Positions 42,561 to 50,724 are shown, numbered from the stretch's first letter. The stretch is 64,000 nucleotides of DNA from an uncultured Bacteroidaceae bacterium (GCA_905234555.1 CAJOHO010000016.1:1-64000); one strand, 5' to 3'. Notes: generated by a model not told the origin, from the sequence alone. Numbers and translations: made by a program.

Positions 42561-43612
42561 TGACTAATCAGTTTACACATTACAACACCGAACGGCTGCG
42601 CTCCATTCCTATCACAAGGGTGGCCAGCCAGTTCGGTGAACTGAAGAAGCATGGCTCCACCTTTATGGCATTGTGTCCCTGGCACGATGACCATCATCCA
42701 TCCCTCAGCCTCGTGGAGAAAACGGGACAGAACTATTGCCATTGCTTCTCCTGCGGACAGGGAGGCGACACCATCAGATACGTCGAGGCCGCCATGAATA
42801 CAGACTTCATCGGTGCTTGCGAATGGTTATCCAAACAATACGGCATCCTCACCTCAAGCGACAAGGCGTTTGTACCGACAAGCCATCGAAATACAGAGCA
42901 ACAAGCCAATGACAACAAGCCTCTTGACTATATCCCCACCGAAATGATGGAAGAGCTGGTTTCTGTTGAGAACTCTCTGTGTCATTGTCTCCTTCATTGG
43001 TTCCATCCTGAGGCTGTTAAGTGGGTCGTCGAAGAGTACCGCCTAGGCTGCTATACCATGAGCCAGCGCGATGACGTTACAATTTTTCCCGACATCGACC
43101 GTCAGGGTCGTGTCTGCGACATCAAAGTGCAGTGTTACGATGTTGACCCGCAATCGCCTAAATTCGGACGCAGCATCAAAGGACGCTGCTATATGTTGGC
43201 GAAGATTTGGCAACGCGATGGGAAACTACCACTCCATGGTAACTATAAAGCCAAATGTCTTTTTGGTGAGCACCTATTGCCTCAGAATCCTGCCCGAACG
43301 ATAGCCTTGGTGGAAAGTCCCAAAAATGCCGTTGTGGGTGCGTTGGAATATCCGCAGATGCTATGGCTTGCCGTTGGCAACAAGACCACACTCCAGCGCA
43401 AGTATCTGGAACCGCTACGGAACCGTGATGTCATTGTCATACCCGACCGCGATGCCATTCCAGACTGGACAAAGACCATCAACCAAATGAAGGACTTGGC
43501 AAACTTCACCGTCAGCGACTTCTGCCTGCGTGTGGCACCCGATGACCAGCCGAAATATGACATCGCCGACTACATCATTGACCAACACAGAAGAACGCCA
43601 CAAATCCCCTGA
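42560..43612 (+). CDS. CHC2 zinc-finger primase
   Basis: 350-aa DnaG-type primase of mobile elements. The zinc finger Cys39-x2-His42 ... Cys62-x2-Cys65 (CPWHDDHHPSL, CFSCGQGGD) is intact. The TOPRIM-like part has LVESPKNAVVGALEY and VIVIPDRDA, with the acidic residues expected for primer synthesis. Start overlaps the helicase stop (TAATG), so the two are translated together. Followed by a terminator, then the repeat-rich non-coding segment described below. Confidence 0.85.
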   Translation: MTNQFTHYNTERLRSIPITRVASQFGELKKHGSTFMALCPWHDDHHPSLSLVEKTGQNYCHCFSCGQGGDTIRYVEAAMNTDFIGACEWLSKQYGILTSSDKAFVPTSHRNTEQQANDNKPLDYIPTEMMEELVSVENSLCHCLLHWFHPEAVKWVVEEYRLGCYTMSQRDDVTIFPDIDRQGRVCDIKVQCYDVDPQSPKFGRSIKGRCYMLAKIWQRDGKLPLHGNYKAKCLFGEHLLPQNPARTIALVESPKNAVVGALEYPQMLWLAVGNKTTLQRKYLEPLRNRDVIVIPDRDAIPDWTKTINQMKDLANFTVSDFCLRVAPDDQPKYDIADYIIDQHRRTPQIP

Positions 43613-43640
43613 GAATCCCCGAAAACTCCCTAAAAAATCA

Positions 43641-43679
43641 GCCTCAGAGACCTCCAACAAGCATTCTCTGAGGCTTTTT
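43641..43679 (+). terminator. Intrinsic terminator of the helicase-primase operon
   Basis: GCCTCAGAGA (43641-43650) and TCTCTGAGGC (43665-43674), perfect 10-bp arms, then TTTTT. Confidence 0.85.
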
Positions 43680-43690
43680 AAGTCTTTCCA

Positions 43691-43866
43691 AGGGAGTTTT
43701 CAGGGAATTTTCAGGGAGTTTTTTTATGCCAGATTCTGAGCCAACAGTCTAAAAATCTGAATATTGAAAAATATTTAGGGAATTTAGGGAGTTTTTTATC
43801 TAAAACTTTTCCAAAAAAATAACTAAAATAAAAAAGTTTCTACAAAAAACACCCAAAAATCCTTTC
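43691..43866. repeat. AGGGA(G/A)TTTT repeats and AT-rich tract
   Basis: Three direct repeats AGGGAGTTTTC, AGGGAATTTTC, AGGGAGTTTTT in exact 11-bp register (43691-43723), then two more AGGGA(A/G)TTT at 43777 and 43786, and an inverted AAAACTCCCT at 43623. From about 43735 to 43860 the DNA is very AT-rich with long A and T runs. It would fit a DNA unwinding element next to the array that follows. Confidence 0.75.
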
Positions 43867-43869
43867 CAC

Positions 43870-43987
43870 CACGCTCTCCCAACTCCCAGAGCACGCTCTA
43901 TTTTATTTTCCACCACGCTCCAACCACCTGCTCCAGCACGTTCAAAAATTCCCCAGAGCACGCTCAAAAATCAGTCAGAGCACGCTG
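43870..43987. other. Six-copy 22-bp-spaced iteron-like array (candidate replication origin)
   Basis: CACGCTC or one-base variants begin at 43870, 43892, 43914, 43937, 43959 and 43981: spacings 22, 22, 23, 22, 22. Four copies are preceded by CAG or CAGAG and two by CCAC. The array is adjacent to an AT-rich tract and downstream of a replicative helicase and primase. Iterons of plasmid origins commonly have this period (two helical turns). Origin function is inferred; no separate Rep initiator is recognised. Confidence 0.6.
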
Positions 43988-44072
43988 GAATAATTCGTGG
44001 TTTCATACAAAAAAAGGAAGCACATCGTGTGTGTGCTTCCCTTTCTTCGCATTGTCAGAACTTCTTCAGGTT

Positions 44073-44108
44073 TTCGAATCCTCCCCCTTGGGGGAGTTAG
44101 AGGGGGCT
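44073..44108 (+). repeat. G/C-rich element next to the HU-like gene stop
   Basis: TCCTCCCCCTTGGGGGAGTTAGAGGGGG-type element, ending at the stop codon of the HU-like gene. With the inverted copy at 44563-44594 it brackets that gene. Confidence 0.55.
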
Positions 44109-44109
44109 T

Positions 44110-44541
44110 TTATGGTTCCGGCTCATCCTCCGTATCGTCCGCCATCGTGATGATGTCGTGTTCGAGGATGGAGAGACCCATTCCGGCAGCCTCCTGCTTG
44201 AGTTCCTTGTCTGCCACGTAGCTGATGCCGCGACGATAGACGGCACTCACACCTGCGTTGTCCAGGTCAGAGGTCTCGCAAGCGTGAGCCTGCAGACGCA
44301 CCTTGAACGTGCCCAGACCAGGAATCACGACGGGGTGACCCTTGAACAGGAAGTTCTTGAACTCGTTGATGACCGCCTCGACTGCCGTGTTGATTACGCC
44401 CTTCTTGATGCCGTTGTTACGGGCAGCAGCCTCGAGCAGTTCCTTCTCCTTGACCGTCTCGTAATACACAGGCTTCGTGACGATCATCTCTTTCTTCATG
44501 TAAGCAATACGCTGCTTACGGGTTGCAACTTTCATTGCCAT
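44110..44541 (-). CDS. HU-like DNA-binding protein
   Basis: 143 aa of the HU-HIG/HU-like type common in Bacteroidetes: ELLEAAARNNGIKKGVINTAVEAVINEFKNFLFKGHPVVIPGLGTFKVRLQAHA forms the HU dimerisation helices and the beta-arm base, with a modified arm containing SAVYRRGISY. The acidic C-terminal tail (DDTEDEPEP) is unlike canonical HU. Often found near mobile replication genes; here it adjoins the candidate origin, so a role in shaping origin DNA is possible but unproven. Confidence 0.82.
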   Translation of the reverse strand: MAMKVATRKQRIAYMKKEMIVTKPVYYETVKEKELLEAAARNNGIKKGVINTAVEAVINEFKNFLFKGHPVVIPGLGTFKVRLQAHACETSDLDNAGVSAVYRRGISYVADKELKQEAAGMGLSILEHDIITMADDTEDEPEP

Positions 44542-44562
44542 AGTAGTAATTGGTTTTAGGAG

Positions 44563-44594
44563 CCTCCCCCGTCCCTCCCGAAGGAGGGAACAAA
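44563..44594 (-). repeat. G/C-rich element upstream of the HU-like gene
   Basis: Read on the minus strand: CCCTCCTTCGGGAGGG, then ACGGGGGAGGCTCC, about 22 bp before the HU-like start. Same family and orientation to the gene as the elements at 3331 and 32283. Confidence 0.6.
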
Positions 44595-44739
44595 GAGTTT
44601 GGCTCAGGTTAAAAATAGGGTTAATTCTGCACCGATTGGGGCTGTAACCTCCCCTCTCAATTGCATTGCAAAGTTACGAAATTTTTCTGAAATTACCAAA
44701 CATTTCCACAACTTTTTCTACTGAAAATCAGAAAAATAA

Positions 44740-45945
44740 TCACTTTTTCTTAATCTTTGCTTCACCCTCGAAAGTACATAGCTCAGCTGCCAGGGTGTTG
44801 AGATTGTGGAAGCGACTGTAGTCACTGTCGGATGGTACATGGCCGACATCACCCATCGCGTCGAGGTCCCAAGGTGCCAATATCAGCAACGACCCGCTTA
44901 CGCATGCCTCAAAGCGTTTTTTCTCAGGTTTCCAGTACGGACCTATGGGTGCCGCCTGCAGATGTATCAGCGGATAACCCCGTTCTATGCACTCGTTTTT
45001 CATCTGTTGCTCTCCGCGAGAGATACCTGGCGTGACAATGACGGTGCCACCCGCCATGACGGCTGCCTCCCATTCGCTTCGTTCACGGGCATAGTCGTCG
45101 GTTTCCTCGTATGGCTGACGACTGACGGGATGACGGCGATGGCACATCACCTGCACCTTACGAGGCCACCTCAGCAGGAACAGGTTTCCGAAGGCGCCAT
45201 AGCTGCGACCGCCTATCTGCACATGCAGACATCGGCGCATGTAGTCGGGCAGAAGGCGCCTCAGTTGAGCACGGCGTGGGTTGTCGTGCACATAGGCTAT
45301 CATCGCCTGGCGGTGGCGCTCGTCAAGGCACACGGTGTCGTCGTAGTTGTCATCGAAGAGCGGACGTTGCTGGCGTGCCACGAAGGTGTAGTACTCCTGC
45401 CGCTGCTTCTTTGACATACTGCGAATCAAAGCCCCTTCGTTATAGTGAAGGGCTGCCTTCTCGCGCAGCCATGTTGGCGCACGCTCGCTACTGCAATCGG
45501 CCGAAATCGGTCGATTGCATGAGGACGGAAGGCCCTGTTGCTGCTGCCACCAACTGGTACACGAAGCCTTGAAGGCCTGCATGATATCGCCCAAGCTCCT
45601 CTCCATGGGTTCCAGCACTTCTATCACGCCGTGGAAATGGTCGGGCATACATACGCACGCATGTACCGCCACCTTATTGCCATGTGTGCAAGCGTGGGCG
45701 GGTGTCTGTAGCCATGCCTCCTGTACTGCCTCACCAAGCGGCGTGAGGGCAAGGGGGGATTGGTGGCTGGGTTCCTCTTTGCGGCCGGGGTCCCCTTTGT
45801 GGCTGGGTTCCTCTTTGCGCCCGAGATCGGGCACAAAATGGGAGAGGAGACGCTCGCGCCCGCTCACGACAAGGGTGATGAGATATGTGCCGCGACCATA
45901 GTAGTCGTGGCCGGCATTGCGTGGGCGATAGGATAACGCTTCCAT
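44740..45945 (-). CDS. RAYT-type Y1 transposase with a DprA/SLOG-like C-terminus
   Basis: 401 aa. The N-terminal IS200-like Y1 domain has the HUH motif MPDHFHG (His103, His105) and the candidate nucleophile Tyr218 in AYVHDNPRRAQ, the form seen in REP-associated tyrosine transposases. The C-terminus (from about 295) reads GGTVIVTPGISRGEQ ... YPLIHLQ ... KPEKKRFEACVSGSLLILAPW, like a Rossmann-type DprA/SLOG nucleotide-binding domain. Residues 41-62 contain a GRKEEPSH tandem repeat inserted in the Y1 domain. No flanking terminal repeats are seen, as normal for RAYTs. Domain fusion is inferred by pattern. Confidence 0.75.
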   Translation of the reverse strand: MEALSYRPRNAGHDYYGRGTYLITLVVSGRERLLSHFVPDLGRKEEPSHKGDPGRKEEPSHQSPLALTPLGEAVQEAWLQTPAHACTHGNKVAVHACVCMPDHFHGVIEVLEPMERSLGDIMQAFKASCTSWWQQQQGLPSSCNRPISADCSSERAPTWLREKAALHYNEGALIRSMSKKQRQEYYTFVARQQRPLFDDNYDDTVCLDERHRQAMIAYVHDNPRRAQLRRLLPDYMRRCLHVQIGGRSYGAFGNLFLLRWPRKVQVMCHRRHPVSRQPYEETDDYARERSEWEAAVMAGGTVIVTPGISRGEQQMKNECIERGYPLIHLQAAPIGPYWKPEKKRFEACVSGSLLILAPWDLDAMGDVGHVPSDSDYSRFHNLNTLAAELCTFEGEAKIKKK

Positions 45946-45959
45946 TAAACGCGAGGAAA

Positions 45960-45985
45960 GGGAGGCGAGATTGCCTCCCTTTTTT
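45960..45985 (+). terminator. Hairpin with T-run upstream of the RAYT gene
   Basis: GGGAGGC (45960-45966), loop, GCCTCCC (45973-45979), then TTTTTT. The T-run is on the plus strand although both flanking genes are on the minus strand, so it may instead stop antisense transcription or be part of a repeat. Confidence 0.5.
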
Positions 45986-46007
45986 CTTTTTAATCCTTAA
46001 ATCCTTG

Positions 46008-46547
46008 TTACTTGGTGCGGTCGAAGCCGACTTGGGTGCCTTCCTTGAAGGTGAGGTTCAGCTTGGCGGCGGTGACGCTTTCGACGTTGAATTCCTTGAA
46101 GAGGTCGGTGAAGGGTAGGAGGTCAACAAGCTGGTCTTTCATCTGAATCTTGACCTGCTCGTTCATCATTTCGTAGATCATCTTCTTCATGGATTCGTCT
46201 TTCAGCATGGCCTGCATCTCCTCGTCGGTGGTGGTGAGGGAGAGGATCTTGAAGGTGGCATTGTCGGGTGTGTACTTAGCCGTCACTTGCTTTCCTTTCT
46301 TGGTGTAGGTGCCGGGGATGGTGTACTCGAACTTCATGCTCATTTCTTCGTCCTCAGCCTTGATGACCATCTGGAGGTTGAGGTTCTTGACGGTGAACTG
46401 CAGGATGAGATCGACGTGCATTTCGGGGTCGTCGTTCACTAACTGGCTGAATGCCTTGTCGGCTTTCCATTTCCCGATGAGGGTCTGTGCCGACATCGAG
46501 CTGATGCCCAGCAGCATCAGGGTCAGGAGTAATAATGTTTTCTTCAT
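46008..46547 (-). CDS. Secreted protein of unknown function (lipocalin-like size)
   Basis: 179 aa from the ATG at 46547; the longer open frame upstream runs into repeat DNA. Signal peptide MKKTLLLLTLMLLGISSMSAQ. The mature part begins TLIGKWKADKAF, a GxW motif as in lipocalin-like proteins, followed by alternating beta strands (VDLILQFTVKNLNLQMVIKA) and a Met-rich helical segment (DEEMQAMLKDESMKKMIYEMMNEQ). The family is not recognised. It follows the Xaa-Pro aminopeptidase gene by about 90 bp of hairpin repeats. Confidence 0.65.
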   Translation of the reverse strand: MKKTLLLLTLMLLGISSMSAQTLIGKWKADKAFSQLVNDDPEMHVDLILQFTVKNLNLQMVIKAEDEEMSMKFEYTIPGTYTKKGKQVTAKYTPDNATFKILSLTTTDEEMQAMLKDESMKKMIYEMMNEQVKIQMKDQLVDLLPFTDLFKEFNVESVTAAKLNLTFKEGTQVGFDRTK

Positions 46548-46563
46548 GTTGTTGTGGGTTTTT

Positions 46564-46637
46564 GTCCTTGCGACGGAATCGCAAGGGACGGTGATGCTAA
46601 GGGTTTTTCCTTGCGACGGAATCGCAAGGGACGGTGT
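46564..46637. repeat. Two tandem REP-like hairpins
   Basis: CCTTGCGACGGAATCGCAAGG occurs twice (about 46565 and 46609), each followed by GACGGTG; a 44-bp direct repeat. Each copy is a palindrome with 8-bp arms. A related hairpin, GTTGCGACT-G-AGTCGCAAC, is at 57881-57899. Confidence 0.75.
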
Positions 46638-46639
46638 TG

Positions 46640-47944
46640 TTAAGCGTTTTTTGCGGCATATACTTCGTCGATGGTCATGGGCTTCTGTATGTTGCCGAGG
46701 AGACGGACAGTGCCGTCGGAGAGGACGGCGTAGTTGAGTTCGTTGCGCAGGCCGGTAAAGTCGCGCCAGGGCTTGAGTTTGTCGTAGCAGATGAAGTCGG
46801 TGAACTGGTGTTCTGCTTCCCATTTGTCCATGAGTTCGGGGATGAAGTAGATGCCTGGTTCGACGGTGAAGACGAAGCCTGGTTCGAGTGGTCGTGCCAG
46901 TCGCAGTGACTTGAATCCGAACTGTGTGCTTTTCTTGTCGCCGTCGAGGTAGCCTACGTACTGTTCGCCGAGGTTTTCCATGTTGTGGACGTCGAGTCCG
47001 ACCATGTGTCCGAGTCCGCAGGGGAAGAAGAGGGCGTAGGCTCCGATGCGTGCTGCTTCGGCTGGGTCGCCTTTCATGAGTCCGAGTTCTTTCATGCCTT
47101 GGCAGATGGCGGTGGCTGCTGCGATGTGTGCGTCGCGGAAGGGTACGCCTACTTTGAGTGTATCGACGGCTGCGTAGAAGCTCTTGAGGTGGATTTCGTA
47201 GATGGTTTTCTGTCGTTCGGTGAATGTCTCGCCTACGGGCATGGATGAGGAGAGGTCGCCTGCGTAGTGCATCTTGGTTTCGGCTCCGGCATCGAGCAGG
47301 AAGATGTCGCCTTCGCGCAGTTCATGGATGAAGCCGTGGTTGTGGAGCACTTGTCCCTGCACGGTGGCGATGGTGGGGAAGGCGAGTGCGTTGCCGTGTC
47401 GGCAGGCTACTTCCTCGACGACGGCTGCCACTTCGCTCTCGTGCACGCCTGGGCGTACCTTGCGGTAGGCTGCGAGGTGCATCTCTGTGCTGATATCTAC
47501 GCTTTCTTCGATGGCGCGGATTTCCTCGTCGGTCTTGTGTATGCGCTGGCGCACGATGGCTTTGATGAAGGGTACGGAGGCTCGCGAGGCTTGTTCGGCT
47601 GGGTAGGTGCCGAGGAGTTCGTAGAGCCATACCTGGTGGTCGCCTCGGTAGGGCGGGAGGAAGTGGATGGCCTGTCCTCGGCTCTGTGCTCGACCGATGT
47701 ACTTGGCGAGTTCGCTCATGGGCTTGGTTTCGCTGATGCCGTAGCGTGCGGCTTTCTCGTGAAGGGTGGGCTGCAGTCCGGTCCAGACGATGTCGTCGAT
47801 GGTGAGTTCGTTGCCGAAGATGATTTCGCGGTCTTCATCGACGTCGATGACGGCTGCGAGGTCGGGGTAGTCGAGTCCGAAGAAGTAGAGGAAGGAGCTG
47901 TCCTGATGGAATCGGTAGGTGTTGTCGGCGTAGTTCATGCCCAC
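46640..47944 (-). CDS. pepP: Xaa-Pro aminopeptidase (M24B), N-terminus damaged
   Basis: Metallopeptidase that removes an N-terminal residue before proline. The catalytic pita-bread domain is complete: LLDAGAETKMHYAGDLSS (metal Asp residues), GLGHMVGLDVHNM (His), FTVEPGIYF (Glu) and a final RNELNYAV segment. The usual start, MTISNETYSLRRAQLKADMGSGL, is present at 48015-47945 but in a different frame and closes at a TGA (47935-47937). About eight or nine residues between GSGL and GMNYADN are missing. The listed start is a GTG at 47944; ATG at 47938 is equally possible. It may be made without the N-terminal 30 residues. Confidence 0.85.
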   Translation of the reverse strand: MGMNYADNTYRFHQDSSFLYFFGLDYPDLAAVIDVDEDREIIFGNELTIDDIVWTGLQPTLHEKAARYGISETKPMSELAKYIGRAQSRGQAIHFLPPYRGDHQVWLYELLGTYPAEQASRASVPFIKAIVRQRIHKTDEEIRAIEESVDISTEMHLAAYRKVRPGVHESEVAAVVEEVACRHGNALAFPTIATVQGQVLHNHGFIHELREGDIFLLDAGAETKMHYAGDLSSSMPVGETFTERQKTIYEIHLKSFYAAVDTLKVGVPFRDAHIAAATAICQGMKELGLMKGDPAEAARIGAYALFFPCGLGHMVGLDVHNMENLGEQYVGYLDGDKKSTQFGFKSLRLARPLEPGFVFTVEPGIYFIPELMDKWEAEHQFTDFICYDKLKPWRDFTGLRNELNYAVLSDGTVRLLGNIQKPMTIDEVYAAKNA

Positions 47945-48015
47945 TTCAGTCCGCTGCCCATGTCTGCCTTGAGCTGGGCACGGCGCAGGCTGTATGTTTC
48001 GTTGCTGATGGTCAT
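47935..48015 (-). pseudogene. Out-of-frame N-terminal piece of the aminopeptidase
   Basis: 27 codons including stop, MTISNETYSLRRAQLKADMG..., the normal start of this Bacteroidetes enzyme, then KWA and stop. A small deletion not divisible by three separates it from the main frame. Confidence 0.75.
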
Positions 48016-48028
48016 GGCTGTGTGGGTG

Positions 48029-48904
48029 TTATTTGTATGGGTGTATGTCGTTGACTGTCTTGTGCTTGCTGATGTGCATGGAGGTGGCTGGGAAGTACTC
48101 GGCGATGAAGTCGTAGAGGTCGGGGTCGAACTCTTTCAGCTCTTCGCGGGTGTTGCACCAGTTGTGCTTGCCGTCGGCGTGGTCCATCTCGGCGTTCACG
48201 TTGAACCAGTCCTGAAGGGCTTCGGCGAAGTATTCGTAGTGGTCGGTTTCGCGGTAGGTGCCTTTGAGGATTCCCTTCTTTTTGGCATTCTCGTAGAGTG
48301 TCTTCAGGCGCTGGTCGAACTCGGGCACGGCGAGCATGAAGCCGATGCAGTGGATGGCGTGTGAGAACTCGTGGACGAGGATGTCCTCGGCGTGGTATTT
48401 GTCAATCTGATAGCCCAGCACGTTCTCTTCGGCACAGGAGGTGAGCGGCTCTTCCACCGTTCCGCCCAGTCCGCGGGCACGGAGGTCCCAGTTCAGTGTG
48501 GTGTCGTTCACCAGGTAGTGGTGTTCGGGCAGGTCGGTGGTTCCTTCGTAGCGTGCCATGATGGCGACGCGTGCGTTGGCGTGAATCATGGAGTCGAGCA
48601 CAGCCTTCGGCAGCATGCAGGTCATGGCGTAGAGGGTGCGGTGGGCAGCCACAAAGGCTGAGTCGGGCACTCGCCACGAACTGATGAGCGGCAGGCCGTT
48701 GACATCCACATACTTCACATAGAAGGAATCAAGATGCAGACTATCAGGTACTTTACCTACTACACATGGAGGAATGGTTAAGGAGTCAGACTCGGACCCA
48801 CTCCCAGCCTCTCCCTGCGAGGGAGAGGAGTGGTTACAAGAGGCCAGACCTGTGAAGGCGGCACAGAGTGCCACCATACAGAACGGAATGATTATCTTTT
48901 TCAT
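48029..48904 (-). CDS. Putative zinc metallopeptidase lipoprotein
   Basis: 291 aa. Lipobox GLASC, then a Ser/Gly-rich linker. The zinc site HEFSHAIH (in EDILVHEFSHAIHCIGF) is HExxH, and the downstream YFAEALQDWF could supply the third ligand Glu, as in gluzincins such as lethal-factor-like peptidases. Pro/Ala-rich start to the catalytic part is preceded by SWRVPDSAFVAAHRTLYAM. Substrate unknown. It stands 14 bp upstream of the aminopeptidase N-terminal piece, so the two peptidase genes may be one operon. Confidence 0.75.
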   Translation of the reverse strand: MKKIIIPFCMVALCAAFTGLASCNHSSPSQGEAGSGSESDSLTIPPCVVGKVPDSLHLDSFYVKYVDVNGLPLISSWRVPDSAFVAAHRTLYAMTCMLPKAVLDSMIHANARVAIMARYEGTTDLPEHHYLVNDTTLNWDLRARGLGGTVEEPLTSCAEENVLGYQIDKYHAEDILVHEFSHAIHCIGFMLAVPEFDQRLKTLYENAKKKGILKGTYRETDHYEYFAEALQDWFNVNAEMDHADGKHNWCNTREELKEFDPDLYDFIAEYFPATSMHISKHKTVNDIHPYK

Positions 48905-49018
48905 CGATACAACGTTTTAGGGTTGAACTTCTCAAGTTTTTGTTTATCAAGAATTTGAGAATTAGAGGATTTTGAATCAGAGAAGAATCTCTGTAACTTT
49001 TCAGAAATCCCGTCCGCA

Positions 49019-49062
49019 TGGTCCCCCTCTCTTTCGGAGAGGGGGGTTGGGGGGAGAGGCTT
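49019..49062 (+). repeat. G/C-rich element next to the pruA stop
   Basis: CCCCCTCTCTTTCGGAGAGGGG, then GTTGGGGGGAGAGGCTT: member of the dispersed G/C-rich family, ending within a few bases of the pruA stop codon. Confidence 0.6.
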
Positions 49063-49063
49063 C

Positions 49064-50689
49064 CTATTTCAAATACGTATATCTATAGTCGGTGGGGCTG
49101 ACGAGGGTTTCCTTGATGACACGTGGGATGATCCAGCGGATGAGATTGAACTCGCCGCCTGCCTTGTCGTTCGTTCCGCTGGCACGTGCTCCGCCGAAGG
49201 GCTGCATGCCTACGACGGCTCCGGTCGGCTTGTCGTTGATGTAGAAGTTGCCGGCTGCATAGCGCAGGTCGTCGGTAATCTTCTCCACAGCCATGCGGTC
49301 GCGTCCGAACACAGCGCCTGTCAGTCCGTAGGGCGATGTTTCGTCGCACAGCTTCACTGCCTCTTCCCACTTCTCGTCGTCGTAGGGATAGACGGTGATG
49401 ATGGGGCCGAAGATTTCTTCCTGCATGGACTTGAAGTGCGGGTTGGAGGTCTCAATGACAGTGGGCTCTACGAACCATCCGACAGTCTTGTCACACTTGC
49501 CACCCAGCACAATCTTGGCATCGGCAGCCTGCTCAGCGAAGTCGATGTAGCTCTTGCATTTGTTCCAGGAGGTTTCGTCGATGACGGCGTTGATGTAGTT
49601 GCCGGCATCGCGCACATCGCCCATCTTGACTTCGGCAGCCATGCGCTTCATGTCGTCGAGCACACCTGCCCAGAGGCTCTTGGGTATATACATGCGGCTG
49701 GCAGCCGAACACTTCTGTCCCTGGAACTCGAAGGCTCCGCAGAAGGCTGCTGTTGCCACTGCCTTGGGGTCGGCGCTGGGGTGAACGAAGATGAAGTCCT
49801 TGCCGCCTGTCTCACCCACGAGACGCGGATAGCTGATGTACTTGCCGAGGTTCTGTCCTGCCTGGCGCCACAGCGAGTTGAAGGTGTCGGTGGAGCCTGT
49901 GAAGTGGATGCCTGAGAAGTACTTGCTCTGGGTGGCAACCTCGCCGATGAGGGCACCGCTACCTGGGAGGAAGTTGACGACGCCGTCGGGCAGACCAGCC
50001 TCCTTGTAGAGCTGCATGAGGTAGTAGTTGGAGAGCAGGGCAGTGGTGGAGGGTTTCCACAGTGCCACGTTGCCCATGAGCACAGGTGTCATGCAGAGGT
50101 TGGAGGCGATGGACGTGAAGTTGAAGGGTGTGACGGCGAGGATGAAGCCTTCGAGCGGACGGTATTCGGTGTGGTTGAGCTGTCCGGCTCCGTCCTTGGG
50201 CTGCATGGCATAGATTTTCGATGCGTAGTGCACGTTGTAGCGGAAGAAGTCGATGGTTTCGCAGGCGGAGTCGATTTCTGCCTGGAAGATGTTCTTGCTC
50301 TGTCCCAGCATGCAGGCTGCGTTCATGATGGGGCGGTACTTGGTGGCGAGCAGTTCGGCCATCTTCATGACGATGGCTGCACGGGTGGTCCAGGGGGTGC
50401 GGCTCCACTGCTTGTGGGCTTCCATCGCTGCTTCTACTGCCATCTCCACTTCCTTCTTGCCTACTTTGTGATAGGTGGCGAGCACATGTTTGTGGTCGTG
50501 CGGACAAGTCACCTGTCCCACGTCGCCTGTGCGGATTTCCTTACCACCGATAATGATGGGGATGTCAACGACGATGTTTGACTGACGTTCGAGTTCTGCA
50601 TCGAGTGCAACACGTTCTGGCGAACCTGCCAGATAAGCCTTGACCGGTTCGTTGGCCGGTACGGGAAAGCTGATAATAGAGTTGTTCAT
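49064..50689 (-). CDS. pruA: L-glutamate gamma-semialdehyde dehydrogenase
   Basis: 541-aa aldehyde dehydrogenase that oxidises glutamate semialdehyde (pyrroline-5-carboxylate) to glutamate with NAD+, the second step of proline breakdown. Catalytic Cys327 is in EFQGQKCSAASR and the general base Glu293 in LVGETGGKD; VTPFNFTSIASN and PFGGARASGTNDKAGG are P5C dehydrogenase-specific. The ATG at 50689 is used because the promoter lies at 50725-50755 and the frame upstream is not protein-like. Stands alone; PutA is not nearby. Confidence 0.93.
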   Translation of the reverse strand: MNNSIISFPVPANEPVKAYLAGSPERVALDAELERQSNIVVDIPIIIGGKEIRTGDVGQVTCPHDHKHVLATYHKVGKKEVEMAVEAAMEAHKQWSRTPWTTRAAIVMKMAELLATKYRPIMNAACMLGQSKNIFQAEIDSACETIDFFRYNVHYASKIYAMQPKDGAGQLNHTEYRPLEGFILAVTPFNFTSIASNLCMTPVLMGNVALWKPSTTALLSNYYLMQLYKEAGLPDGVVNFLPGSGALIGEVATQSKYFSGIHFTGSTDTFNSLWRQAGQNLGKYISYPRLVGETGGKDFIFVHPSADPKAVATAAFCGAFEFQGQKCSAASRMYIPKSLWAGVLDDMKRMAAEVKMGDVRDAGNYINAVIDETSWNKCKSYIDFAEQAADAKIVLGGKCDKTVGWFVEPTVIETSNPHFKSMQEEIFGPIITVYPYDDEKWEEAVKLCDETSPYGLTGAVFGRDRMAVEKITDDLRYAAGNFYINDKPTGAVVGMQPFGGARASGTNDKAGGEFNLIRWIIPRVIKETLVSPTDYRYTYLK

Positions 50690-50724
50690 AATAGTGTTAG
50701 TTAGTTTAAATGTCGAATTTCCTG

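Noticed and set aside
43870..43987. CRISPR array
   Set aside because: Repeats are only 7-12 bp with about 10-15 bp between them and no cas genes; the period of 22 bp is too short for CRISPR. The arrays at 3.9 and 8.2 kb fail on the same grounds.
46008..46823. Longer 271-residue form of the secreted protein
   Set aside because: The extra N-terminal 92 residues come from antisense of the aminopeptidase gene and the hairpin repeats; a clear signal peptide begins at 46547.
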